From the NCBI RefSeq assembly GCF_937958975.1, contig NZ_CALGRE010000023.1:1-64000 (forward strand): a stretch of DNA of 64,000 nt, written 5' to 3'. This stretch comes from an uncultured Eubacterium sp. GTDB lineage: Bacteria > Bacillota > Clostridia > Lachnospirales > Lachnospiraceae. The position numbers and the translations under genes are program-made. The stretch's first letter is position 1. Each line of letters opens with the position of its first letter. This document shows positions 18,211-27,504 of the stretch, one piece after another. The notes beneath the pieces are model-generated. The model worked only from the letters and a program-made list of their open reading frames with translations. It was not told the origin of the DNA and did not search any database.

Positions 18211-20298
18211 TTAGTTTTCTTTCAAATACTGATTCAACACTGCACTATCTTTATTTACAACATATCCACTGCCCCCGATACCTTTTACATTTTCTACCAT
18301 GCTTACAATAAGTATCGGTTTCTTTACATCCTTATCAGCCGTCAATACGGCAAACCATCCTATTTCAGTTCCTTCCGTATCTTCTTTTGTTGCCTTAAGT
18401 TCTGCAGTTCCTGTTTTTCCTGCAAGTGTTATATCCTCTCTGTGAGCTGAGCGTGCAGTTCCATTGGAATCATTTATCACACCTTTTAGTCCTTCCATTA
18501 CCTTATAAACTGTATCACCGGAAAAAACGTGTGGTATCCACGTTTCCCCCTTTGCATCGTCTTTATAGGTCAGATATGGCTTAATAATATTTCCATTATT
18601 TAAAAAAGCAGTATATATACTGGCAAGATGCAACGGATTAACCAATATCTGCCCCTGACCATAACCACTATCTGCAAGCTGTACCTCTGTTTCAATTTTG
18701 TCTGTATTGGAATACTGCGACTGACTCATAAGTATTTCAAAAGGCATATCCTGATAAAATCCTATATTATCCAACGATTTCATCAAATTATTTGTACCTA
18801 TTTTTAATGCCGCCTTGGCAAAATATATATTATCAGAATAAATCAGTGCATTTTTCATGATGACTGGTTCATACTCATGAAGTGTTGTAACATAATAAGA
18901 ACCCCAGGAAGAGTCTTTTTGCCAGGAGAGACCTTCATTTCCGAAGTCATCATTTTCCTGGAAAGCACCTGTCTCTAAACCAACAGAAGCAATAACCGGT
19001 TTAAACGTAGAGCCGGGACACCAGACTTGACGAAAACGATTATATAACGGCTTATCTTTATCGTGATTTAATGCATCCCACTGTTTTGATGACATCCCCC
19101 TGATAAAATCATTATTATCATAAGACGGCGTACTCACCAATGCCAGAACCTCACCGGTATAAGGGTTAATAGCAACAGAACAACCCTTATCTTTTTTAAA
19201 TTCTTCATACAAAAGTTTTTGTAAATTAGAATCAATGGTCAGTTGAATATTCTCTCCATCTTGTTCTTCAATAGAGGCAATCGTCTTTTTTATATTTCCA
19301 TCTTCATCTACAATACAAATCTTATGACCATCTTTTCCGTTTAATCGCTTTTCGAACAGACCTTCCATTCCACTTCGGCCAATTACACTATTGGAGTTAT
19401 AACCCTCTTTCGGATGCTGTTTTAAATCTTCCGCTGTCACTCTCTGCACATAGCCTATTAAATGAGCAGCAGCCTCCTCTAATTCATATGAACGTATCTC
19501 TGTATCTGATAACATCACTCCCGGAATATTCAAGAGTTTTTTCTGACGTTTTTGTTCCTTTTGAACTTCTTCCTTAAACCCCATTTCCATTAAATCCAAC
19601 TCATCAATTTTAGGAATTATAGTAATTGGTACAAATGAATCCTCCTTTACCCACTTTGCTTCTAATTTATTTTTAATCGTTTCTATGTCAATATTTAAAA
19701 TTTTCTTCAGCTTTTTCAATGACTCTTTTTTATGTTTTAATTTTCCCGGAACAATTCCAACTAAGGAAGCAATCTCCTTTCCGGCAAGCATTTTTCCATT
19801 TCTATCTTCTATTTCGCCACGCTCAGCCTTTATTGTTGAAACCTTTACCTTATCTGTTTCCTCCATTTCTGGAAAAATCAAATTATCATTCCACAATATT
19901 TTATAACCATCTTCTGTATCAATTAAGGTTACTTTATTGCGAAAATTCACCTCTCCTGCAATGGTTTCAAAAGTCATGTTATATGAGACTATCACATTAT
20001 CGCTCTCGCTATTTTCTACCTTAATATTATCTATTTTAAGATTCTTAACCTCTATTCCTTCATATATTTTTGAATTTCTATTGACAAAATTCCTCTTACT
20101 GTCACTATTTTCACTATTTGCCCTAATCATCGAATACATGGCATCATATTCTTTCTTTTCTATATAACTCATATATTTTACAATTATTTCCTCCGGTTTT
20201 TCCTTTTTTGATAAGTGCATTTCTCTGACCATATAAATCGTTATTCCCACTGTAGCAACCAATAATACTGACACTATAGTTACTATTATTTTTTTCAT
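18211..20298 (-). CDS. PBP2a-like class B penicillin-binding protein
   Basis: The product has 695 residues. An N-terminal membrane anchor is followed by an NTF2-like MecA_N domain (about 30-145; FVNRNSKIYEGIEVKNLKI), a PBP dimer domain (IKAERGEIEDRNGKMLA) and a transpeptidase domain. Active-site motifs are complete: STFK (430-433), SDN (488-490) and KTGTAELK (628). Domain order and many segments (SWQKDSSWG, LADSGYGQG) match staphylococcal MecA. It cross-links peptidoglycan outside the membrane and is likely less sensitive to beta-lactams. It is divergent from the BlaI/BlaR1-type genes under a shared control region, like mecA. The start at 20298 follows GGAGAG. Confidence 0.92.
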   Translation of the reverse strand: MKKIIVTIVSVLLVATVGITIYMVREMHLSKKEKPEEIIVKYMSYIEKKEYDAMYSMIRANSENSDSKRNFVNRNSKIYEGIEVKNLKIDNIKVENSESDNVIVSYNMTFETIAGEVNFRNKVTLIDTEDGYKILWNDNLIFPEMEETDKVKVSTIKAERGEIEDRNGKMLAGKEIASLVGIVPGKLKHKKESLKKLKKILNIDIETIKNKLEAKWVKEDSFVPITIIPKIDELDLMEMGFKEEVQKEQKRQKKLLNIPGVMLSDTEIRSYELEEAAAHLIGYVQRVTAEDLKQHPKEGYNSNSVIGRSGMEGLFEKRLNGKDGHKICIVDEDGNIKKTIASIEEQDGENIQLTIDSNLQKLLYEEFKKDKGCSVAINPYTGEVLALVSTPSYDNNDFIRGMSSKQWDALNHDKDKPLYNRFRQVWCPGSTFKPVIASVGLETGAFQENDDFGNEGLSWQKDSSWGSYYVTTLHEYEPVIMKNALIYSDNIYFAKAALKIGTNNLMKSLDNIGFYQDMPFEILMSQSQYSNTDKIETEVQLADSGYGQGQILVNPLHLASIYTAFLNNGNIIKPYLTYKDDAKGETWIPHVFSGDTVYKVMEGLKGVINDSNGTARSAHREDITLAGKTGTAELKATKEDTEGTEIGWFAVLTADKDVKKPILIVSMVENVKGIGGSGYVVNKDSAVLNQYLKEN

Positions 20299-20365
20299 AA
20301 CACTCTCCAATCCGCTGCTCTAAATTAGCAGCATAAAAAAATAATTTTCTCAAACAGTTTTTTAA

Positions 20366-20394
20366 ATCTTACACTTGTAATATTTAAATGTCAA
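20366..20394 (-). promoter_or_regulatory. PBP gene promoter with BlaI/MecI-type operator
   Basis: On the minus strand, TTGACA (20389-20394) and TAAGAT (20366-20371) are 17 bases apart. Between and overlapping them is the dyad TTACAAGTGTAA (20369-20380), which fits the TACA/TGTA operators of BlaI/MecI. Repressor bound here would block the -10 element. Confidence 0.8.
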
Positions 20395-20419
20395 GTATCT
20401 TTTTTATCTAAAACAACAT

Positions 20420-20465
20420 TTGACTTATCCTCATTGAAAAATTATAATATATATTACATTTGTAA
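20420..20465 (+). promoter_or_regulatory. blaI-blaR1 promoter with BlaI/MecI-type operator
   Basis: TTGACT (20420-20425) and TATAAT (20443-20448) are 17 bases apart, followed at the likely start point by the dyad TTACATTTGTAA (20454-20465). Relative to its gene, this operator has the same flanks (ATATTACA...TGTAAGATT) as the one before the PBP gene, so both genes should respond to one repressor. Confidence 0.8.
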
Positions 20466-20482
20466 GATTGGGAGAAATAACT

Positions 20483-20869
20483 ATGAAAAAATTACCTCAG
20501 ATTTCCGAGGCAGAATTTGAAGTGATGAAAGTCGTTTGGAAATATGCTCCGGTTAACACAAACGAAGTAACCGAACATCTTTCAAAAACTACTGATTGGA
20601 GTCCAAAAACAATACAGACAATGTTAAAACGACTAGTCCAAAAGCAGGTACTTACTTATGAAAAACAGAGTCGTATTTTTGTTTATACACCTTTGGTAAA
20701 AGAAGCCGAATATATTAAACAGGAAAGTAATTCTTTTCTGAAACGCTATTTCAATGGGGATGTTACGGCATTGCTTTCCTCCTACCTTGATAGTGATAAT
20801 CTTTCAACGGAAGAAATCCATATGCTTCGCAGTCTCCTTTCCAAGCGTTCAAAAAAAGGAGGAAAATGA
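20483..20869 (+). CDS. blaI: BlaI/MecI-family repressor
   Basis: The product has 128 residues. An N-terminal winged helix (ISEAEFEVMKVVWKYAPVNT, then WSPKTIQTMLKRLVQK) and a short C-terminal dimerisation part match the family length and order. It binds TACA-N-TGTA dyads as a dimer and is cut by the BlaR1/MecR1 protease when beta-lactams are sensed. The start at 20483 follows GGGAG. Two matching dyads lie in the gap to the PBP gene. blaR1 starts one base after its stop. Confidence 0.93.
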   Translation: MKKLPQISEAEFEVMKVVWKYAPVNTNEVTEHLSKTTDWSPKTIQTMLKRLVQKQVLTYEKQSRIFVYTPLVKEAEYIKQESNSFLKRYFNGDVTALLSSYLDSDNLSTEEIHMLRSLLSKRSKKGGK

Positions 20870-20870
20870 T

Positions 20871-22673
20871 TTGCAAACCTTTGGGATTCAATTTTTAATA
20901 TGCAATATTTTTATCGCATTTCTTATCGGAATTATAACAATCTCAAAACGAATATTTAGAAAACATTTATCAGAGCGTATTCAGTATAACCTCTGGATAA
21001 TACTGTTTATATTACTTGTTATTCCTTTTCTTCCTGTGCGTCTAATTGGATTTTCACAAGGTTTATCTCGACTTAATTCTTTCAACAACACATTAACACA
21101 CTCATCCAATATTCTCACACAAGACAACAGGTCTGATGAATCCCCCACCGCATTAGATTTCATCAATGATTATGCTATCTCTGTAAGTTCAAAAACTCCA
21201 TCTTTCTTAAATATACTCCTTTTATCCTTATGGCTGCTGGGAGCATTTATTATGCTGCTTTTTGTAATTCGCTCTCTGACATATATTTTGAAAATAAAAA
21301 AATCTGCACTCCCACTTCAAAACATGCAGGTTCAAAACATCTTCGATAAATGTCTGTCTGAATTGAAAATAAAAAGACAGATTTCAATATACAGTACCCT
21401 TTTCTTAAAGTCTCCTGTTACCATTGGCTTTATCCGCCCTAAAATATATCTTCCGATTGACTTAATATCTACCACAAGCAAAACAGATATGCGATATATG
21501 TTATTACACGAATTACAACACTATCGCCACAAAGATGCTCTTATGAACTATTTTTCAATTCTTTTTGGTATTCTATATTGGTTTAATCCGATTGTCCGGT
21601 ATGCTCTAAAGGAATTGCAGATAGAACGAGAAATTGCCTGTGATTCTTCCGTCTTGCAGATGCTCGACCCATCAGACTATGAGAAATATGGAAATACATT
21701 AATTAATTTTGCTGAAAAAATCGCACTTTCTCCTTTTTCCTTTACATCGGGAATTGGTGGAAATATAAAACAACTGACACGTCGAGTTACAAATATTACA
21801 GGTTATCAGTCTAAAACCTTATATCAAAAAGTAAAAGGCATTGTAATATATATTCTGATTTCAGTTGTTGTCTTGGGAATGGCACCCATTTTATCTATTT
21901 ACGCAACTGACCAAGATAATTATAAATTTAATGTCAATGAACAAAAAATTTCTTTATTAAACCTGCCTTCAGCCTTTGGCGATTACGAGGGATGTTTTGT
22001 TTTATATGATGAATCTTCGGACCAATGGAAAATATACAACAAAAAACATGCCGTTAAACGCATTATGCCAAATTCTACATATAAAATATACGATGCACTT
22101 CTGGGGCTGGAACACGGTATAATTACACCGGATAATTCTCTTATAAATTGGGACGGGAAAAGTTACGCTTTCAATGCCTGGGAGAATAATCAGGATTTAA
22201 AGTCTGCTATGACTAATTCGGTTAACTGGTATTTTCAGTTAATAGACAAAAAATGCGGTTATAATACTGTAAAATCATTCTTTGATAAAATTGGATACGG
22301 AAATAGAACAATTGGCAATAATTTAGAAATGTACTGGAATGATTCTTCTCTTAAAATTTCAGCCATTGAGCAAGTCGAACTTTTAAGGAAACTTTATCAC
22401 AATGATTTCGGTTTTTCCGTTGAAAACGTTACTGCTGTGAAAAATTCAATTTACTTATCTTCTACAGAAAACTTTTCTTTATATGGTAAAACCGGAACAG
22501 GTCGGATAGATAGTCAGGATGTAAATGGATGGTTTGTCGGATATATTGAAAAATCCAACCATGTATATTATTTTGCTACAAATATTCAGGGGAAATTCAA
22601 TACTACCGGAAGTAAGGCAACCCAAATCACCAAATCAGTTTTATCTAATCTGGGGATATGGGAATTAAACTAA
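20871..22673 (+). CDS. blaR1: BlaR1/MecR1-type sensor-transducer protease
   Basis: The product has 600 residues from TTG at 20871, 8 bases after GGAGG; it starts one base past the blaI stop. Four membrane segments hold a cytoplasmic M56 peptidase domain with the zinc motif HELQH (213-217) and a downstream EIACD stretch. An outer class-D-like sensor domain has STYK (402-405), SVN (450-452) and KTGTG (540), so its acylation Ser and Lys are in place. Binding of beta-lactam outside should activate the inner protease, which inactivates BlaI. All parts needed for signalling are intact. Confidence 0.93.
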   Translation: MQTFGIQFLICNIFIAFLIGIITISKRIFRKHLSERIQYNLWIILFILLVIPFLPVRLIGFSQGLSRLNSFNNTLTHSSNILTQDNRSDESPTALDFINDYAISVSSKTPSFLNILLLSLWLLGAFIMLLFVIRSLTYILKIKKSALPLQNMQVQNIFDKCLSELKIKRQISIYSTLFLKSPVTIGFIRPKIYLPIDLISTTSKTDMRYMLLHELQHYRHKDALMNYFSILFGILYWFNPIVRYALKELQIEREIACDSSVLQMLDPSDYEKYGNTLINFAEKIALSPFSFTSGIGGNIKQLTRRVTNITGYQSKTLYQKVKGIVIYILISVVVLGMAPILSIYATDQDNYKFNVNEQKISLLNLPSAFGDYEGCFVLYDESSDQWKIYNKKHAVKRIMPNSTYKIYDALLGLEHGIITPDNSLINWDGKSYAFNAWENNQDLKSAMTNSVNWYFQLIDKKCGYNTVKSFFDKIGYGNRTIGNNLEMYWNDSSLKISAIEQVELLRKLYHNDFGFSVENVTAVKNSIYLSSTENFSLYGKTGTGRIDSQDVNGWFVGYIEKSNHVYYFATNIQGKFNTTGSKATQITKSVLSNLGIWELN

Positions 22674-22691
22674 ATTCTTTTCTTATTTTTT

Positions 22692-23396
22692 TCAATCTAT
22701 TATTATCGGTTTGAATTGATTATTTTCTTCCTCACTTCTCAATTCCGATAATTTTCTACCTTTATAATACCAATATTCAGGTCCACAGTATGAATGTTCC
22801 CACTCAACATCTCCATATATTAACGAAACCGCTCTGGACAATGACACGGTTTCACCATGAAACAATATCTTTGAATCATCAACAACCGTTGCCTTGGTTT
22901 CTCCATCCTTATAAATAATTTCATCTCCTGGTTTCAGTCCTACCATAGAAAATTTAAATGGTGGTCTTCTTGAAGCTTTTCTGTTTTCTTCTGCAATTTC
23001 TTCATCAAGAATTTCATGACCTTCCGGCTTCATTCTCTTGAGTTTATCCTTAGTTCCAGATATAGTTGCAATACACTCAAGAATTTGATATGCCTGTTCG
23101 GGTTTCATGTTATAAAATTCTTTTGTGCGCTGCTTTCCATCAAAAGTTTCAATAGCCCTCAATTCTGGATTAAGATTATCTATAAGTTCATGCAGTTTTT
23201 TGTCGGTCAAGGCTTTTGACGTTTCATATGTAGCATAAACCCGAAACGCAAAAGGTATTGTTTCACTACGATTTAACTGCTTTAATCTTTGTTCTATGCT
23301 TGTTGCATAACCAATTTTAACATACTCAGGAAATGATGGGTTTGTAAGTATGTATATAACCCCATTTTTTGAACTCATACTTTTCTTCTCTTTCAT
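22692..23396 (-). CDS. T5orf172 (GIY-YIG-like) protein with RAMA/DUF4357-like tail
   Basis: The product has 234 residues. Residues 12-110 fit the T5orf172 family of GIY-YIG-like nucleases (GVIYILTNPSFPEYVKIGYA, then RLKQLNRSETIPFAFRVYA, LHELI, and KEFYNM). Residues 150-195 (GLKPGDEIIYKDGETKATVV) resemble the DUF4357/RAMA module found in DNA-modification and defence proteins. AAGGAG lies before the ATG. It lies 77 bases downstream of the helicase gene on the same strand with no terminator between, so it may act with it. Nuclease activity is inferred from the family, not shown. Confidence 0.8.
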   Translation of the reverse strand: MKEKKSMSSKNGVIYILTNPSFPEYVKIGYATSIEQRLKQLNRSETIPFAFRVYATYETSKALTDKKLHELIDNLNPELRAIETFDGKQRTKEFYNMKPEQAYQILECIATISGTKDKLKRMKPEGHEILDEEIAEENRKASRRPPFKFSMVGLKPGDEIIYKDGETKATVVDDSKILFHGETVSLSRAVSLIYGDVEWEHSYCGPEYWYYKGRKLSELRSEEENNQFKPIIID

Positions 23397-23473
23397 TTAT
23401 CAAACTCCTTATATTTTATTATCTAATTTTTAACATACTCTTCATATATTACCTTAAATCTTCATACCATGAG

Positions 23474-26176
23474 TTATACTAACTGTTCTGAATTTTTACA
23501 TTTAATTCCCTGCATATTGTAATTAGTACATCCAAAGAAGTGCTGTCCTGTTTTATTATTTGCCTTCACAATCATATAGCCGCTTTTACAACACTTACAT
23601 TTATGAATATTTCCTAAATAAGTTCCATTATTAGACATGAAATCACATATTTCAGGTTCATTTGTACACATAAATAATGTTAATCCATAATTTTGATTAT
23701 ACTCTTTTTTTAATGGATATCCGCACTCAGGACATTTAACTCTCAATGTATTTCCTACATACGCCTGATAATGCAATTTCTGTGCAACAGGCAAATTAAA
23801 ATGTTCCACCAATTCCATCACAAAACGTGATGGTCTGTTTTCAGGTGTTAATATAAACGTCCTATTTTTTGTCCTTGTAAGGGCTACATAAAATAAACGT
23901 CTTTCTTCTGCAAAAGGCAGAGTCTTATCATCAACTGTAACTAATTTCATAATTGGGTCGTCTTCAATTTGCGACGGAAAACCAAACTTACCTTCTGCAC
24001 CATTTAAAATAACTACATTATCAAAACCTAAGCCTTTCGACTTGTGAGCCGTCATATAATGTAATTTCATTTTGGGACATTGTTTACATATCACTTTTGT
24101 CTTACTATTTTGATATTGTAAAAATTCGCCTGTTTTACAATATTGATTAATTTCAAATCCATAACGGCTAATTAACAATACTTCTGCATCTTCTCCAAAC
24201 TCTATTTCAATCTGTTTCAATACATCTATTAATGCCTTTGTCTTATTCCTCATAATATTCTGTGAATCATCATAAGTTTTAATTATAATAGGATTTTCGA
24301 TATGCTTCGGAGATTGCAGCTGTTTTTTTATCTGACTTCCATTCTCTTGTACAAAAGTACCTGCGATATCAATTAACTCTTGTGAATTTCTGTATGTTTT
24401 CGTAATTTTTAATAATTTACCATATCCCATTAGGTCCAAAAAGTTTGTAAACAGTGAAATATCCGACCCGGAAAAAGCATATATAGACTGCCAATCATCG
24501 CCTACCGCAATTACTTTCGCTTTGCAAATTTCTGCCAATCTCTTTGTTAAATTAAAACGCTGTCGTGCAATATCCTGATATTCATCAATAATGACATATT
24601 TATAACCTAACTCTATATCTTCTTTATATGTACCGAGTAATTTTTCAGCTTTATTAATCATATCTTCAAAATCTATTTTTCGATTTTGAACCAACATAGC
24701 CTGATATTGATTATATACATCTTTTGCAATATCTAAGAACAGGCGATTTCTCACGTTATCTGTTTTTTCTTTTAATACTTCAAAATCTCCTTCTTCATAT
24801 CCGTTTGTCTTAAATCGACTGATAAAAACTTCCATGAATATTGCAAAACGATAAATATATTTATCACTTTCCACTTTTGTAAGCTGGCGATAGACCTCTT
24901 CGTCATTTTTTTCTTCTAATTTAAACCCATTTTTTAACAGAATTGCTTCCAAATGCTCTAAAAGACTTCTCCCATCATTATAACTCGCAAATGTATATTC
25001 TAACTTTGTCCCATATTGTTTGTGAAGTCTAATCTTATCCTCTATACTTCTCTTATATTTATCCAATTCCTCCTGTGTAAACCGTGTTGAAGTTCCATCT
25101 TCATGAATACCAAAATGCTCCAAATATAGTTCTTTTCCATCCTGTTTTATAAAAAAATCCGGTGTATATTTCTTTTTGGCATTAAGAATATCAAATTCAT
25201 ATTCTTTTTCATAGTAATATTCTAAATTATGCAAATATAAGAAATTTGCAATCTGAACCTCTTGTGTAGAACGCAAAAACTCCCCTTTAATTGTTCTTGT
25301 TTTCTTTGTAAGACTATCAATAACTTTGTTTGAATATTCCTGCACAACACTCTTCATTGTCTCAAAATCCTTGGCACATTTCTGTTCATGATATTGTGCC
25401 AAACTGTTATAATCCAATGCTTCCTCCGGAATATCCATATAGTAACCAAAGAATAACAAAACATTCCTCAACAACAATCGATTCTCATATATTCGATTTT
25501 TCAATATATCTATAAAATATTTTCTTTTATAATTCTCAATTTCCGGATAATCTTGTATAGAATTGCGAATAATTTCATTTCCAAAAGAATGAAAAGTAGT
25601 TACCTTTGCAGGTATCCCCAACTGTTTTTGAATCTTATCTTTCAATTCATCTACAGCTTTATTTGTGAATGAAATAACAATAATCTCATCTGGATTTACA
25701 TTCTGTTTTTCAACCAGATATTTTACTTTAGCAGCCATGGTTGTTGTCTTTCCTGCCCCAGCTCCTGCAACGACTAATGCTGCATCCGAATCATTTAAAA
25801 CAACTTTTCTCTGTTCTTTGTCTAAACTTATGTGGGAATCTATGCTTTTTAAAATGTCATCAAGATATAACTTCTCTATCTCCATCTGCATTTCAACATA
25901 TCTTTCATTATGCCATTCAACTTCATCCTTTAATAAACTCATTTTCTTTATAAAGAAGTCTATTTTTTCTTCTGAAATTGATACTTGACGTTTTATACTA
26001 TCAAGATTATTAAATCCACACAACTCTTCATACAATCCCTCATACTTTTTTATCCAATGAGCTGCATCTCTTTCTGTTATAAATCTTGGAGTATACACTA
26101 AGTTTACATACTCATAACAAAATTCCATAATTTCTTTTTCTAGTTTTTCCTTGTCAATACATACAATAATACCCAT
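23474..26176 (-). CDS. UvrD/HelD-like SF1 helicase with embedded nuclease-like domain and zinc ribbons
   Basis: The product has 900 residues. Helicase motifs are complete: AGAGAGKTTT (138-145), DEYQDIARQRF (motif II), MTAHKSKGLGFDNVVIL (motif V) and FYVALTRTKNR (motif VI). Between motifs Ia and II lies an insertion (about 295-360) with a PD-(D/E)XK look: Glu near 306, YTPDFFI (338-343) and LYLEHFG (350-356). The C-terminus has cysteine knuckles of the topoisomerase type (CPECGYP, CKCCKSGYM, FFGCTNY). The start at 26176 follows GGAGATAAA; a longer frame is less likely. The substrate is probably DNA. Partnership with the T5orf172 gene downstream suggests a repair or anti-phage role (inference). 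Confidence 0.88.
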   Translation of the reverse strand: MGIIVCIDKEKLEKEIMEFCYEYVNLVYTPRFITERDAAHWIKKYEGLYEELCGFNNLDSIKRQVSISEEKIDFFIKKMSLLKDEVEWHNERYVEMQMEIEKLYLDDILKSIDSHISLDKEQRKVVLNDSDAALVVAGAGAGKTTTMAAKVKYLVEKQNVNPDEIIVISFTNKAVDELKDKIQKQLGIPAKVTTFHSFGNEIIRNSIQDYPEIENYKRKYFIDILKNRIYENRLLLRNVLLFFGYYMDIPEEALDYNSLAQYHEQKCAKDFETMKSVVQEYSNKVIDSLTKKTRTIKGEFLRSTQEVQIANFLYLHNLEYYYEKEYEFDILNAKKKYTPDFFIKQDGKELYLEHFGIHEDGTSTRFTQEELDKYKRSIEDKIRLHKQYGTKLEYTFASYNDGRSLLEHLEAILLKNGFKLEEKNDEEVYRQLTKVESDKYIYRFAIFMEVFISRFKTNGYEEGDFEVLKEKTDNVRNRLFLDIAKDVYNQYQAMLVQNRKIDFEDMINKAEKLLGTYKEDIELGYKYVIIDEYQDIARQRFNLTKRLAEICKAKVIAVGDDWQSIYAFSGSDISLFTNFLDLMGYGKLLKITKTYRNSQELIDIAGTFVQENGSQIKKQLQSPKHIENPIIIKTYDDSQNIMRNKTKALIDVLKQIEIEFGEDAEVLLISRYGFEINQYCKTGEFLQYQNSKTKVICKQCPKMKLHYMTAHKSKGLGFDNVVILNGAEGKFGFPSQIEDDPIMKLVTVDDKTLPFAEERRLFYVALTRTKNRTFILTPENRPSRFVMELVEHFNLPVAQKLHYQAYVGNTLRVKCPECGYPLKKEYNQNYGLTLFMCTNEPEICDFMSNNGTYLGNIHKCKCCKSGYMIVKANNKTGQHFFGCTNYNMQGIKCKNSEQLV

Positions 26177-26252
26177 TTTTATCTCCAATGTGACATACAT
26201 TTTAATATGTGCTATATTATTTACATCATAGCACACACGAAAGGATTTTTAT

Positions 26253-26447
26253 ATGTTTTTACATTTTTTTACAAAGAAGATAAAAGCTTCTGCAAAAATT
26301 CAGGAAGAATATATTGATTCCATTATATACATTTTAGAAAGTCCTTTATGGGACAAATCCGATAAGCAAATTTATCTTTCTCTTCCAGGTGATTTAACAC
26401 AAGAAACAATAGAGTTTGCAAAAAAGAAATTGGCGAAGAAGAATTAG
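26253..26447 (+). CDS. Small hypothetical protein
   Basis: The product has 64 residues: a short hydrophobic start, then charged helices ending KKKLAKKN. AAAGGA lies before the ATG, and the gene diverges from the helicase across a 76-base gap. Codon use is plausible, but no family is recognised. It may be a small partner of the helicase gene or an unrelated peptide. Confidence 0.45.
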   Translation: MFLHFFTKKIKASAKIQEEYIDSIIYILESPLWDKSDKQIYLSLPGDLTQETIEFAKKKLAKKN

Positions 26448-26575
26448 AGCTACTATAACATATAATCCACAAAATTTGATTTTCTTAACTGTTCTGAATA
26501 CCAAAACTTTTTTAATTTTATTGAATTTACGTCTTGACAAGGTCATGGCTAACTTCGAAAAAGTGTCGCCAATCC

Positions 26576-26618
26576 GTTGCCACTACTTAAACAAATTTGT
26601 TTGAAATATGCATAAACA
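26576..26618. repeat. Copy 1 of a 43-base dispersed repeat with a central palindrome
   Basis: It matches 41139-41181 at 36 of 43 positions. Both contain TAAACAAATTTGTTTG, whose centre (AAACAAATTTGTTT) is a perfect 14-base palindrome, and both end GCATAAACA. The role is unknown. Confidence 0.6.
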
Positions 26619-26835
26619 AAGCACTTACGCAAGTCACGAAATTATTCAAACTCCTATCCTCAAAAGTTTACTCCTTTATAAGATAGGGTATCTGTTATGT
26701 TTATCAGTTCATTTCTGTACTGTTTTGATTTATTTTCATATACTTTTGGGTAAAAGTATTGTCATTCTATTGTCATTATTCATCACTATTGTAAGCTGTT
26801 TCAACATCTTTTACAAACAGGAATTTACCAAATAG
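26608..26835 (+). CDS. Possible small membrane protein or remnant
   Basis: The frame encodes 75 residues with two hydrophobic segments and a terminator-like hairpin directly after its stop. It has no clear ribosome site and overlaps the 43-base repeat. It may be the remains of a larger membrane protein. Coding status is doubtful. Confidence 0.25.
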   Translation: MHKQSTYASHEIIQTPILKSLLLYKIGYLLCLSVHFCTVLIYFHILLGKSIVILLSLFITIVSCFNIFYKQEFTK

Positions 26836-26875
26836 ACAAATTCATCAAACATTTTCGACTTTGCCTATTTTTTTA
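26830..26875 (+). terminator. Likely terminator
   Basis: AATAG-A-CAAA pairs with TTTG-C-CTATT across a loop and is followed by seven T. It lies at the stop of the 75-codon frame and would also separate it from the converging DUF218 gene. Confidence 0.5.
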
Positions 26876-26898
26876 GAATCTGCTCTTTAAAATTCAAT

Positions 26899-27504
26899 CT
26901 ACTTAATAAATACTCTATACCACTTATATCCTATGTAAAAGAATGTTTCTCTTGCTACAAAAGGAATCTTTGATTTTAATGTTTTGTATGCACTTGTATC
27001 AGTTGGCGATGGTAAAGAATCTATACCAACATCTTTTGAAAGCAACATTGCCCTCTTCATATGTAGCGGATCACTTACAATCAATGCAGATTTTAGTTTT
27101 CTACTATCCATCAACTCCTTTGCGTTTTCTAAATTCTCTTGCGTAATTGTTGATGTTGTTTCTTCTAAAATTATCTCTTCCGGTACTCCGCATTTGATTA
27201 AATATTCTTTTGCCACTGTTGCATCAGCAATCGAATTGCCTTCACCAATTCCACCTGTAGTAATAATAATATTTACTTTTCTACTATTATATAAATTTAT
27301 TGCATGATTTAAACGTTGTTTATATACTTCGGAAACTTCATCATTTGAACATGCTGCTCCCAAAACAATAGCCACATCACACATTTTTTCACTATATACC
27401 TTACTATAGTTGCATATTGTTATTACATTAGCGAATACATAAATCAAAGCACACAATATGCTTCCTATTATAATTTTACTTATATTACTTTTTATCCCTT
27501 TCAT
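26899..27504 (-). CDS. YdcF/SanA-like DUF218 membrane protein
   Basis: The product has 201 residues. One N-terminal membrane helix precedes a DUF218 domain (DVAIVLGAACSNDEVSEVY, IITTGGIGEG with the conserved Gly-Gly, EETTSTITQENLENAKE, and VSDPLHMKRAMLL). Family members (YdcF, SanA, ElyC) are envelope-linked proteins with a Rossmann-like fold and possible SAM binding; some affect wall or vancomycin phenotypes. AAGGAT lies before the ATG. Its start touches the end of the decayed rhuM gene, which may have left it without its original promoter. Confidence 0.85.
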   Translation of the reverse strand: MKGIKSNISKIIIGSILCALIYVFANVITICNYSKVYSEKMCDVAIVLGAACSNDEVSEVYKQRLNHAINLYNSRKVNIIITTGGIGEGNSIADATVAKEYLIKCGVPEEIILEETTSTITQENLENAKELMDSRKLKSALIVSDPLHMKRAMLLSKDVGIDSLPSPTDTSAYKTLKSKIPFVARETFFYIGYKWYRVFIK

